From positions 558,001 through 622,000 of the forward strand of contig CAVYEW010000010.1 in the NCBI GenBank assembly GCA_963767645.1: DNA of 64,000 nt, given 5' to 3'. The number at the start of each line of letters is the position of its first letter. The stretch's first letter is position 1. Of the stretch, positions 49,991 to 58,391 are shown one piece after another. The position numbers were made by a program, and so were the translations under genes. The notes below the pieces were generated by a model, which worked only from the letters and a program-made list of their open reading frames with translations, did no database searches and was not told the DNA's origin. Source of the stretch: DATFDN01 sp963767645. GTDB lineage: Bacteria; Pseudomonadota; Alphaproteobacteria; Acetobacterales; Acetobacteraceae.

Positions 49991-50128
49991 ATGGAGAGCC
50001 GAATGCGCGACGGGACGGTGAGTTTCGGGCTGTCGGGACCGCCGGCGATCATTACCGGGCATCGCGCCGGAGTTGGCGCAGCCATCGCGGCCGCCTTGAG
50101 GGCCGCGCACGGCGTGGCCGCGCCATGA
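49991..50128 (+). CDS. Possible 45-residue ORF with an SDR-like start
   Basis: The reading frame from ATG 49991 encodes MESRMRDGTVSFGLSGPPAI and then ITGHRAGVGAAIAAALRAAH, ending with a stop that overlaps the DUF1491 ATG (ATGA). TGHRAGVG is like the TGxxxGxG nucleotide-binding turn of short-chain dehydrogenases, but the rest of such an enzyme is absent. It may be a remnant, a short translated leader or chance. Confidence 0.25.
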   Translation: MESRMRDGTVSFGLSGPPAIITGHRAGVGAAIAAALRAAHGVAAP

Positions 50129-50460
50129 GCGAACCCAGGGTGAAGGCCGGGCTGTGGGTCAGTATGGCAGTCCGGATCGGCGATCTGAACAACCGCCCCG
50201 GCATGGTGCTGCGCAAGGGCGACCCGGACTCGGGCGGCATCCTGGTCGTGCTGCGCGGGCGCGCAGGTCTTTGCGTGCTCTCGCAGGTGCGCGGCGCCGA
50301 TGCCGCTCCGGCCTGGCTGCGTGGGACCGGGGGGGCGCCGGTGGACGAGGCGACGGCGGACGCCTACGTGGCTCGCCAGGTCCGCCGCGATCCCGACCTT
50401 TGGGTCTTGGAATTCGAGGCTCCGGACCTTACGCCGCCGTTCGAGGCCCGGATCGTTTGA
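50125..50460 (+). CDS. DUF1491 family protein
   Basis: A 111-residue protein: VKAGLWVSMAVRIGDLNNRP, GMVLRKGDPDSGGILVVLRG, and the C-terminal AYVARQVRRDPDLWVLEFEAPD match DUF1491. The family is frequent in alphaproteobacteria and is small, soluble and of unknown function. ATG 50125 is chosen because the family starts here; the open frame extends to 49894 without similarity. It converges on the GGDEF-EAL gene with a 137-bp gap that holds nothing clear. Confidence 0.85.
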   Translation: MSEPRVKAGLWVSMAVRIGDLNNRPGMVLRKGDPDSGGILVVLRGRAGLCVLSQVRGADAAPAWLRGTGGAPVDEATADAYVARQVRRDPDLWVLEFEAPDLTPPFEARIV

Positions 50461-50597
50461 TCGGGGTGCTTTTGGTGTTTCCGCGCCAGGACCGGCCAGC
50501 GGCTCACGCGGCCCATTCCAGCTCGCGCCGCACCAGTTCGCGCAAGACTGCGACGATGTCCTCGCCGGTCCCAGCGCTCGGCTTGGCGAGATCGGGT

Positions 50598-52007
50598 TTA
50601 CTGTCTCCTGCGGAATGGCCCGTTCTGGGTGGGATCGTACGCTTTTGCGAACCGTTCCGCCTCACTGGGCGGAAGCGGACGGCTGACCAGATACCCCTGC
50701 ATGGCGGTGCATCCTTCGGCCCGGACGATGGCCGCCTGACCCGCGGTCTCCACCCCTTCCGCCGTCGTGGACATGCCAAGGGTGGTGCCGAGCGCCACGA
50801 TGGCGCGCACCACCGCCATGCCCTCGGGGTCGTCTTCCAGATCCTGGACGAAGGAGCGATCGATCTTGATCTTGGTGAACGGAAAGCTGCGAAGCTGACT
50901 GAGCGAGGAATAGCCGGTGCCGAAATCGTCCATCGACACCTTGAGGCCCATTCCGCGCAGCTCGTGCAGCACCGCCAGGGTCTCGCTCGCGCGCCGTACC
51001 AAGGCACTCTCGGTGATTTCCACCTCCAGCCGATTGGCTGGCAGCGACGCCGCGTCCAGCGCGCCCTTGACGGTCCTGACCAGGCGCGCGCCGTCCTGGA
51101 GCTGCACCGCCGAGACATTCACCGCGACGGTCAGCTCCCCGTCCCATTGTGCCGCCTGCTTGCAGGCCGTCCGCAGGACCCATTCGCCGATCGGCACGAT
51201 CAGTCCGATCTCCTCGGCCATCGAGATGAAGTGGACCGGCGAGACGAGCCCGCGCTCAGGGTGGTTCCAGCGCAACAGCGCCTCGAAGCCCACCAGGCGC
51301 TCGGTGTGCAGATCGACCTGCGGCTGGTAGTACAGCTCCAACTGCCGCATCGGCAGAGCCCTGCGCAGATCGGCCTCCAGCAATTGGAGCAGGCGGGCCT
51401 GTTCGTCCATCTCCGGGTCGAACATCTGAAAGCTGCGCCCGCCTCCCGCCTTGGCATGGCGAAGGGCGAGATCGGCGTGCCTGATAAGCTCGTCGGCCTC
51501 CAGCCCGGCGTCCGCGATGGCAACGCCGATGCTGGCACCGACAGTGACGGCTTTCCCCTGCACGAGATAGGGCCGCCCGACGATGTCCACCAACCGTTCC
51601 GCCAGCGCCTCGGCCGCGCTGCCGGTCGGCAGCGCCACCGCGAATTGGTCGCCGCCGATACGGCCCAGCAGGTCGCCGTCGCGCAATGTCGCCCGCAGGC
51701 GACCCGCAACCAGGCATAACAGGGCGTCGCCGGTCCGACGGCCGAAGAGATCGTTGACCGGCTTGAGGCGGTCCAGATCGACGATCAGCAGCGCCGGGCG
51801 TTCAGCCTGGCGAGCGCCGGCGGCCAGCATCCATCCCAGCCGGTGATTGAACGATCGGCGATCAACGAGGCCGGTCAAACTGTCATGGTCGTCGAGACCG
51901 CCTTCCATCTGGCGAGCCTTCGCCCCGGCACTGATTCGGCTCCGCGGCGGAGCGTTCTCGGCCCGGGACTCTCTCATCCGTTGACCGTTCATGCGTGGCG
52001 ATCCCAT
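50598..52007 (-). CDS. Cyclic di-GMP signalling protein with degenerate GGDEF and intact EAL domains
   Basis: A 469-residue protein. Residues ~40-205 form a GGDEF domain whose active-site motif reads IGGDQF instead of GGDEF. Residues ~220-455 form an EAL domain with an intact VGFEALLRW, DDFGTGYSSLSQL (the DDFGTG metal motif) and AEGVET. It lacks membrane helices and a sensor domain. It most likely degrades cyclic di-GMP, with the GGDQF part perhaps binding GTP as a regulator. The start could be any of the ATGs at 52007, 51992 or 51980. It stands alone, divergent from the propeller gene. Confidence 0.87.
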   Translation of the reverse strand: MGSPRMNGQRMRESRAENAPPRSRISAGAKARQMEGGLDDHDSLTGLVDRRSFNHRLGWMLAAGARQAERPALLIVDLDRLKPVNDLFGRRTGDALLCLVAGRLRATLRDGDLLGRIGGDQFAVALPTGSAAEALAERLVDIVGRPYLVQGKAVTVGASIGVAIADAGLEADELIRHADLALRHAKAGGGRSFQMFDPEMDEQARLLQLLEADLRRALPMRQLELYYQPQVDLHTERLVGFEALLRWNHPERGLVSPVHFISMAEEIGLIVPIGEWVLRTACKQAAQWDGELTVAVNVSAVQLQDGARLVRTVKGALDAASLPANRLEVEITESALVRRASETLAVLHELRGMGLKVSMDDFGTGYSSLSQLRSFPFTKIKIDRSFVQDLEDDPEGMAVVRAIVALGTTLGMSTTAEGVETAGQAAIVRAEGCTAMQGYLVSRPLPPSEAERFAKAYDPTQNGPFRRRQ

Positions 52008-52167
52008 TGCAAGCCTACTAGACCTGACCCGCCCTAACCATTGATGAACGCTACGAGCCGTTAACCGGGCGCAAATGCACCTGCAATACGCGCGCGGCCC
52101 CGTTCGAGTAGCCTGCCTGTGATCGACCTGCCCGTGCGCGAACGACAGGGCGGCCGCCAGCTTGCGG

Positions 52168-52197
52168 TTGCGCGGCCCGCGGCGGCGTTCCTATGCT
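52168..52197 (+). promoter_or_regulatory. Candidate promoter of the beta-propeller gene
   Basis: TTGCGC (52168-52173), 18 bases, TATGCT (52192-52197), predicting a start near 52204 and a 20-base leader with GGGAGG before ATG 52224. The other ~150 bp of this gap (52008-52167) show nothing recognisable. Confidence 0.33.
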
Positions 52198-52223
52198 CCT
52201 CGATCAAAAGAGGGAGGAAAAGG

Positions 52224-53384
52224 ATGGTTTCGCGCAAACTGCGTCTGACGGTCGCTGTGTCCGGGCTGCTGGCTGCCGCGCCCCTCGCGGCCGTTCGGGC
52301 GGCACCGTTCATGATCGTGGGCGACGACGAGAAGCTGCTCTGGGACGAGCACGGCGGCAACGTGCTCAGGCCCGCCGGCAAGGACAACGTGCTGATCGTC
52401 GACCTCGCGGCGCCGGAGAACCCGAAGATCGCCGCCACTCTGCCGATCGAGAATTCGGTGGTCGGGCCGCCGACAAACGTCGCGATCACGCCCGGGAACG
52501 GGCTGGGACTGGTCGCGGACTCGGTGACGGTGGTGGACGAGGGGGGCAAGCCGAAGCAGGTGCCGACCGACAAGCTGTACGTGATCGACCTGAAGGCAAG
52601 CCCGCCCAGGTTGGCGCAGACCCTGAGCGTGGGCAAGCAGCCGTCGGGAGTAGCGGTCAATTCAGCGGGCGATCTGGCGCTGGTTGCCGATCGCGCCGGC
52701 AACGCCTTGAGGGTGCTGAAGATCCAGGGCCAGCAAGTAACCGAGGCCGGCCAGGTACCCATCGGCGGAAGCGTCTCAGCGGTGGAGTTCACCCCTGACG
52801 GGCGGCATGCGCTGATCGCCAAGACGCCGGAGAACCGGGTGGCGCTGCTGGCGGTGGATGGCGAGACGTTGCGCGAGGTCGCGACCTTCCCGACCTATCT
52901 GATGCCGTACAATCTGGGGGTGACGCCGAACGGGCAGCTGGCGCTCACGGCTGATAACGGCATCTCCGATGGCAGCGTGGACGTGGTCAGCGTGATCGAC
53001 CTCGCGGCGCAACCGCCGCGGGTCATCGATCACATTGCCGTCGCCGACGCGCCGGAGGGCCTCGCGGTCAGCCCGAAGGGGGATGTGGCGGTGGTTGCCA
53101 GCGTCGACGGCTCGAACAAGCAGGGAAGCTGGTTCTATCACAAGAACGGCGTCATCACCGTGCTGCGGATCGATGGGGGCAAGGTCACGCCCGGCAAGGT
53201 GATCGAGGTCGGCGCGGTTCCCGAGGCGATCGCGTTCACTCCTGACGGCGGCTATTTGTACGTCGGCAACTATCTCGACCAGGATTTCTGGATCTTCCGG
53301 GTGAACGGCAGCGAGCTGACCGATACCGGCAAGCGCTTCAAGGTGCCCGGCCACCCCGCGTCGGCCCGCATCAGTCCGCGCTAG
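52224..53384 (+). CDS. Secreted YVTN/lactonase-type beta-propeller protein
   Basis: A 386-residue protein with a signal peptide (residues ~1-28, LTVAVSGLLAAAPLAAVRA). The rest is a seven-bladed propeller of repeats such as LSVGKQPSGVAVNSAGDLALVADRAGN and VGAVPEAIAFTPDGGYLYVGNY. Relatives include 6-phosphogluconolactonase-like and YncE proteins; here it should be periplasmic. GGGAGG precedes ATG 52224 by about 10 bases. The gene is 20 bp before the CoA ligase and may open the catabolic operon. Its role is not known. Confidence 0.82.
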   Translation: MVSRKLRLTVAVSGLLAAAPLAAVRAAPFMIVGDDEKLLWDEHGGNVLRPAGKDNVLIVDLAAPENPKIAATLPIENSVVGPPTNVAITPGNGLGLVADSVTVVDEGGKPKQVPTDKLYVIDLKASPPRLAQTLSVGKQPSGVAVNSAGDLALVADRAGNALRVLKIQGQQVTEAGQVPIGGSVSAVEFTPDGRHALIAKTPENRVALLAVDGETLREVATFPTYLMPYNLGVTPNGQLALTADNGISDGSVDVVSVIDLAAQPPRVIDHIAVADAPEGLAVSPKGDVAVVASVDGSNKQGSWFYHKNGVITVLRIDGGKVTPGKVIEVGAVPEAIAFTPDGGYLYVGNYLDQDFWIFRVNGSELTDTGKRFKVPGHPASARISPR

Positions 53385-53404
53385 GATGACCCGGTAGCTC
53401 ACCG

Positions 53405-54968
53405 ATGGCGAAGCTGACGGACTTCACCAGCTACGCCGACGCGCAGCGCCACTTCAGCGCCGCGCGCCTGTGGGAACTCTTCGATGGCGACCATGACCGG
53501 CTGAACATCACGCATGAATGCGTGGGCCGGTTCGCCGCCGCCGATCCCGGGCGCGTCGCCATCCGGGTCGCGCATGCGGACGGGAGCGACGAGGCGATCA
53601 GCTTCGGCGCGCTGTCCGAGGCGTCTTCCCGCTTCGCGCACTATCTCGCGGCATTGGGAATCGCACCGGGCGAGCGGGTCGCGATCATGCTGGAGCCGTC
53701 GCTGCCGTTCTATGCGGCGCTGTTCGGCGCCATGGCGGCCGGGGCGGTCGCCGTTCCGCTGTTCACGCTGTTCGGACCGGACGGGGTTCGCCTGCGGGTG
53801 GACGATTGCCGCCCGCGCCTGCTGCTGGCCACGCCGGACAAGGCGGCCACGCTTGGCCCGCTCGGCATCCCGGTCATCGTCCCCGATACCGCCTTCATGC
53901 GAACCCTGGAGCGCTATCCGGGCGCCTACCAGCCGCACACGCGCCCCAGCGACCTGGCGCTGTTCCAGTACACCTCGGGGACGACCCGCGAGCTGCCGGC
54001 GGCGATCCGCCATACCCACCGTGCCATCGTGGTCGTTGCCGTCGCCGCCCTTTATGGCACGGGCGTGCGGCCGGGCGATCGGTTCTTCTGCCCGTCGTCG
54101 CCGGCCTGGGGGCACGGGCTCTGGCATGGCACGCTCGCCCCGCTTGCGCTCGGCGTCAGCACCGGGACTGTCGCCGGCAGGTTCGACGCCGAGCGGCTTC
54201 TGCGGGCGCTGCGCGACTACGGCATCACGAACCTCTCCGCCGCGCCGACGCATTACCGGCTGATGAGGAACAGCGGCACGGCCGAGCGGCATGCGGTCAA
54301 GACTCCAGAAGGCATCGTTCACCGGCGAGCCGATCGACACCGAGACGCTGAGATTCACCGAGCGCAAATTCGGCACCCGGCTGTGCGGCATGTACGGCAC
54401 GACCGAGGTGGGCGTGATCCTCGCCAACTATCCGGGCGCGGAGGATTTCGTGGCCAAGCCCGGCGCGCTCGGCAAGCCGATGCCGGGTCTGCGCGTCGAA
54501 GTTCAGGACGCGACTGGCAAGCCGTGCGCTCCGGGAGAGCTGGGAGAGATTAAGGTGTGGCGCCACGGCGCCTGGTTTCCGACCAAGGACCGGGGCCGGG
54601 TGGACGAGGACGGCTATTTCCATCACGCCGGCCGCGCCGACGACGTCATCATCTCCGCAGGCTGGACGATCGGCGCCGTCGAGGTTGAGGACGCGCTGCT
54701 CCGGCATCCCGCCGTCCGCGAGGCGGCGGTCATCGGCGTTGCGGATGCGTTGCGCGGACACGTGGTAAAGGCATTCATCGTCACCGACCGTCCCGGCACC
54801 GAAGCGCTGGTCCGGGAGGTCCAGGACTTCGTACAAACGCGGCTCAGCCAGCATGAATATCCGCGGCTGATAGAGTTCGTCGCCGAACTGCCGAAAACGC
54901 CTGCCGGCAAGGTGAACCGCAAGGCGCTGCGCGACCGCGAGGCACGACGCTCTGCGCATCCCGCGTGA
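53405..54968 (+). pseudogene. AMP-dependent acyl-CoA synthetase, split by a +1 frameshift
   Basis: Frame one (53405 on, ~296 residues) has FGALSEASSRFAHYLAALGIAPG and the P-loop FQYTSGTTRELPAAIRHTHR. Frame two takes over after a surplus A near 54302 and has KASFTGEPID, GMYGTTEVGVIL, the hinge KDRGRVDEDGYFHHAGRADDVI and the C-terminal PKTPAGKVNRKALRD with the adenylation Lys. Joined, the protein is ~520 residues, a normal acyl- or aryl-CoA ligase. It would prime an organic acid, perhaps an aromatic, for breakdown. The break is either real or an error. The MaoC-type gene follows at 10 bp. Confidence 0.85.
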
Positions 54969-54978
54969 GGAGAGCCCG

Positions 54979-56143
54979 ATGACCACCAACTCGTCCCGGC
55001 TATTTCCCAGAATCACCGAACAGGGGCTGGACGATCTGCGCCGCCGCATCGGGGTGCGGATCGAGAACACGCTCGAGCCGTGGTGCCACGAGGCGACGCG
55101 CGACAACATCCGGCATTACGCCCACGGCATCGGCGACGACAATCCGCTCTGGTGCGACCCGGACTACGCGGCCCGGACGCGCTGGGGCGGCATCGTCGCG
55201 CTGCCAAGCTTCCTGTTCGCGACCAGCCGCATCATTTCCGGTTATGTCGGTGGGCTGCCGGGCGTTCACGCGATGTGGGCCGGTGCGGACTGGACCTGGC
55301 ACCGGCCGGTGCGGCGCAACGACGCCATTACCACCGAGGCATGGCTGAAAGATCTGGTGGTTCATGAGACGCGCTTCGCCGGGCGCGCGGTGCAGCAGAT
55401 CTATCACGTGGACTTCTTCAACCAGGACGGCGAGGTGCTCGCCGCGGCCGATAGCTGGTGCTTTCGCACCGACCGCGACATCGCGCGTGAGCAGGGCACG
55501 AAATACGCCGACGTGAAGGCCCGCCCGCCGCGCCGGGTACTCGCAGGAGGAGCTGGCGCGCTTCTACAAGCTCTATCACGAGGAAGCGGTACGCGACGCG
55601 GCTCCGCGCTTCTGGGAGGACGTGTCCGAGGGCGAGGCGCTTCCCGTGATGGCGAAGGGACCGATGACCATCACCGGATTCATCGCCTTCGCCCAGGGCT
55701 GGGGCGGGCTCTACATCCGCGCGAACAAGCTGGCCTGGAAGCAAGTCCATGCGCATCCCGGCCTTGGCATTGCAAACCGGTTCGGCATCCCGGACTGTCC
55801 CGAGCGGGTGCATTGGGAACCGGAATTTGCGCTGATGGTCGGGGCGCCCGGCGCCTATGACTATGGACCTGAGCGCTGCTCCTGGCTGACGCACCATGTC
55901 ACCAACTGGATGGGCAACGACGGATTCCTGCGCAACGCGAGCTGCAAGATCCGACGGCACAATCCGGAGGGCGACCTGCTGAGGATCACGGGCAGGGTCG
56001 TGCGCAAGTTCGCCGAGGGAGGCCGCCATCTGGTCGAGGTCAGCCAGGAGGCACGCAACCAGGACGACGAGATATCGGTGGTCGGCTCGGCGACCGTCGA
56101 ACTGCCCACCAGGGCAGGCAAGTATCAGGGAAGCCCGTCATGA
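54979..56143 (+). pseudogene. MaoC/FAS1-like dehydratase, split by a +1 frameshift
   Basis: Frame one (from ATG 54979) has RIGVRIENTLEPWCHEATRD, GIGDDNPLWCDPDYAARTRW and RRNDAITTEAWLKDL, an N-terminal hot-dog domain. Frame two begins after the GGG at 55535-55537 with YSQEELARFYKLYHEEAVRD and continues FAQGWGGLYIRANKLAWKQ and GLGIANRFGIPDCPERVHW to 56143. Joined, ~387 residues form a two-hot-dog acyl dehydratase of the MaoC class. One extra G in the run explains the shift. It would hydrate or dehydrate an acyl-CoA next to the ligase. The stop overlaps the LivK-type gene (ATGA at 56140). Confidence 0.83.
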
Positions 56144-57357
56144 CCCATCCGACCCGCCGTACCGTGCTCGGTGCCGCCAGCGCGGCAGTGCTCGCGCGCC
56201 CCGCGATCCTTCGCGCACAGTCGCCCTCCACGCCGATCCGCATCGGCCTGCTGAGCGACATGACCGGCCCTTATCGCAGCGTCGGCGGCCCGGGGCACAA
56301 GGTCGCCGTTGAGCTCGCGGTGGCGGATTTCGGCGGTTCACTGCTCGGCCGGCCGATCGAGGTGCTGCAGGCCGATGACCAGAACAAGCCCGATGTAGCG
56401 GCGGCGCTGGCCCGTCAATGGATTGATCACGGAGTCAACGTCCTTGCGGACGGCGCGGCCACATCAGCGGGGCTGGCGATCCAGGAGGTGGCACGCGAGA
56501 AGAAGGTCGTCTATCTGGCGACCGGCCCCGCCGCGAGCGAGATCAGCGGCAAGTTCTGCTCGCCGTACGGCTTCCATTTCTGGGCCGACACCTACGCGTT
56601 CGCCAAGGGCACAGGCGGCGCGTTGACGCGGGCCGGCGGGGATACGTGGTTCTTCATCACGGCCGACTACCAGTTCGGCTACTCGCTTCAGGCGAACACG
56701 GAGACATTCGTGAAGGCGGCTGGCGGCAAGGTTCTCGGCAGCGTCCGCGCGCCGCTTGGGACGAGCGATTTCTCCAGCTATCTCGTGCAGGCGCGCGCGT
56801 CAGGCGCCAAGGTGGTCGGGTTCGCCAACGCCGGAGCCGACACGCAGAACTGCATCAAGCAGGCCGCGGAGTTCGGCATCGTCAGGGGCGGGCAGCGGCT
56901 GGCGACGCTTCTGATGTTCGTGACCGACGTCGCGGCCCTTGGGCAGGATGTCTGCCAGGGCTTGGTGCTGACGAATTCCTTCTACTGGGATCTCACCCCG
57001 CAGACGCGGGCCTGGAGCCGGCATTTCGTTGCCCGCATGGGGACTCCGCCGACGATGCTGCACGCGGCGAGCTATTCGTCCGCGCTGCACTGGATGCGGG
57101 CGGCGAAGGCGGCGGACACGCTTGACGGCGACGCGGTGGCCGCCAGGATGCATGCGATGCCGGTCTCGGACTTCTATCATGACAATGTCCCGGTCGAGCT
57201 GAACGGGCAGGTGCTGGACACCATCCATGTCTGGGAGGTGAAGCCGCCGTCGGAATCCACTCACAAATGGGACTTCTACAAGCCGATCGCGACCATCCCC
57301 GGCAAGGATGCCTTCATGCCGCTCGCGGAAACCGGCTGTCCGCTGGTTCACACGTAG
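56140..57357 (+). CDS. LivK-type ABC substrate-binding protein
   Basis: A 405-residue secreted periplasmic-binding protein of peptide-binding fold type I. The N-terminus has a Tat-like twin Arg (PTRRTVLGAASAAVLARPAI). IRIGLLSDMTGPYRSVGGPGHKVAVELAV and GRPIEVLQADDQNKPDVAA match LivJ/LivK and the aromatic-acid or amide-binding relatives. It overlaps the MaoC gene by four bases, so it was recruited into the catabolic operon. No permeases or ATPases are adjacent; it may serve transporters elsewhere or act as a sensor. Confidence 0.87.
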   Translation: MTHPTRRTVLGAASAAVLARPAILRAQSPSTPIRIGLLSDMTGPYRSVGGPGHKVAVELAVADFGGSLLGRPIEVLQADDQNKPDVAAALARQWIDHGVNVLADGAATSAGLAIQEVAREKKVVYLATGPAASEISGKFCSPYGFHFWADTYAFAKGTGGALTRAGGDTWFFITADYQFGYSLQANTETFVKAAGGKVLGSVRAPLGTSDFSSYLVQARASGAKVVGFANAGADTQNCIKQAAEFGIVRGGQRLATLLMFVTDVAALGQDVCQGLVLTNSFYWDLTPQTRAWSRHFVARMGTPPTMLHAASYSSALHWMRAAKAADTLDGDAVAARMHAMPVSDFYHDNVPVELNGQVLDTIHVWEVKPPSESTHKWDFYKPIATIPGKDAFMPLAETGCPLVHT

Positions 57358-57394
57358 CGATCCGTCTGGATCGGACCATGATGGGGAGGAACAA

Positions 57395-58312
57395 ATGGCC
57401 GATATCATCCTGCACCATTATTTGCTGTCGCCCTATTCGGAGAAGATACGCCTCGCACTCGGCTTGAAGCGACTCGCCTGGCGCTCGGTAATCATCCCCG
57501 TGGTGACGCCGCGGCCCGAGCTGATGCCGCTGACCGGCGGTTATCGGCGAACGCCGGTGATGCAGGTGGGTGCCGACATCTATTGCGACACTCAGCTCAT
57601 CCTGCGCGCTCTCGAGCAACTTCATCCCGAGCCGAGCCTGTTTCCGCGCCAGACGCAAGGCATTGCGACGGCGCTCGCCTGGTGGTCGGACCGCTCGACC
57701 TTCATGCCGGCAGTGGGCATCGTGGCCAGCCTGCGGCAGGATCTGTTCACGCCGGAATTCGTCGAGGAGCGCAAGGGGTTCCTGGGCGGCGTGGACCTGA
57801 CCCGGATGGCGCCGGACCTGCCGTTGTTCGTCCAGCGCATGAGCGCGCATCTCGGCTGGCTCGGCTGGATGTTCGCCGACGGACGGCCGTTCATTTTGGG
57901 CGCCGAGCCGAGCGCGGCCGATCTCACCGCCTATCATACGATCTGGTTCATCCGTCAGAACGGCGGTCCGAAGTCCGAGGCGATGCTGCCGCTCGAGCCG
58001 CTGCGTGCCTGGTTCGACCGGGTAACTGCGATCGGGCATGGCACCCCGCAGGAGATGTCGGAAGCCGATGCGCTGACGGTTGCGCGGAATGCCGAGCCGG
58101 CCGCGCCCGGCATTCCGACGGATGGCGACCCGTCAGGCTACAGGCCGGGCCAGCGCTTCAGCGTCACGCCGGACGACATGGGGCGTGATCCGGTACTGGG
58201 CACGCTGATCGCGGCGGACGCGCAAGAAGTGGTGATCCGGCGGAGCGACCCGCGCGTGGGCGAGGTGAACGTGCATTTCCCGCGCGCGGGCTTCGACGTG
58301 AAGCCGGCATGA
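57395..58312 (+). CDS. Glutathione S-transferase-like protein with a C-terminal extension
   Basis: A 305-residue protein. The N-terminal thioredoxin fold has ILHHYLLSPYSEKIRLALGL with Ser8/Tyr10-type residues, GGYRRTPVMQVGADIYCDTQ and the helical domain FILGAEPSAADLTAYHTIWF. The last ~80 residues (from about 230) are a separate segment with FSVTPDDMGRDPVLGTL that is longer than a common GST. Similar chains occur near aryl ether or CoA pathways in alphaproteobacteria, but the substrate is unknown. GGGGAGG precedes ATG 57395 by 7 bases. Confidence 0.8.
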   Translation: MADIILHHYLLSPYSEKIRLALGLKRLAWRSVIIPVVTPRPELMPLTGGYRRTPVMQVGADIYCDTQLILRALEQLHPEPSLFPRQTQGIATALAWWSDRSTFMPAVGIVASLRQDLFTPEFVEERKGFLGGVDLTRMAPDLPLFVQRMSAHLGWLGWMFADGRPFILGAEPSAADLTAYHTIWFIRQNGGPKSEAMLPLEPLRAWFDRVTAIGHGTPQEMSEADALTVARNAEPAAPGIPTDGDPSGYRPGQRFSVTPDDMGRDPVLGTLIAADAQEVVIRRSDPRVGEVNVHFPRAGFDVKPA

Positions 58313-58328
58313 CCCGGCGGCGCAGACA

Positions 58329-58358
58329 TTGACACCTGTTCGGCCATCCCCGAAAGAT
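58329..58358 (+). promoter_or_regulatory. Candidate promoter of the PQQ alcohol dehydrogenase gene
   Basis: TTGACA (58329-58334) is a perfect -35 box. A weak -10, GAAAGA or AAAGAT, lies 17-18 bases downstream at about 58352-58358. A GGGAGGAG ribosome site follows before ATG 58392. Confidence 0.35.
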
Positions 58359-58391
58359 CGGCGCAACAACTGTAAGTCGGGAGGAGCGCAG

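Noticed and set aside
50504..50600. A helical peptide-like stretch (VLRELVRRELEW) on the minus strand after the EAL gene
   Set aside because: There is no start codon or ribosome site for it and it is under 35 codons.
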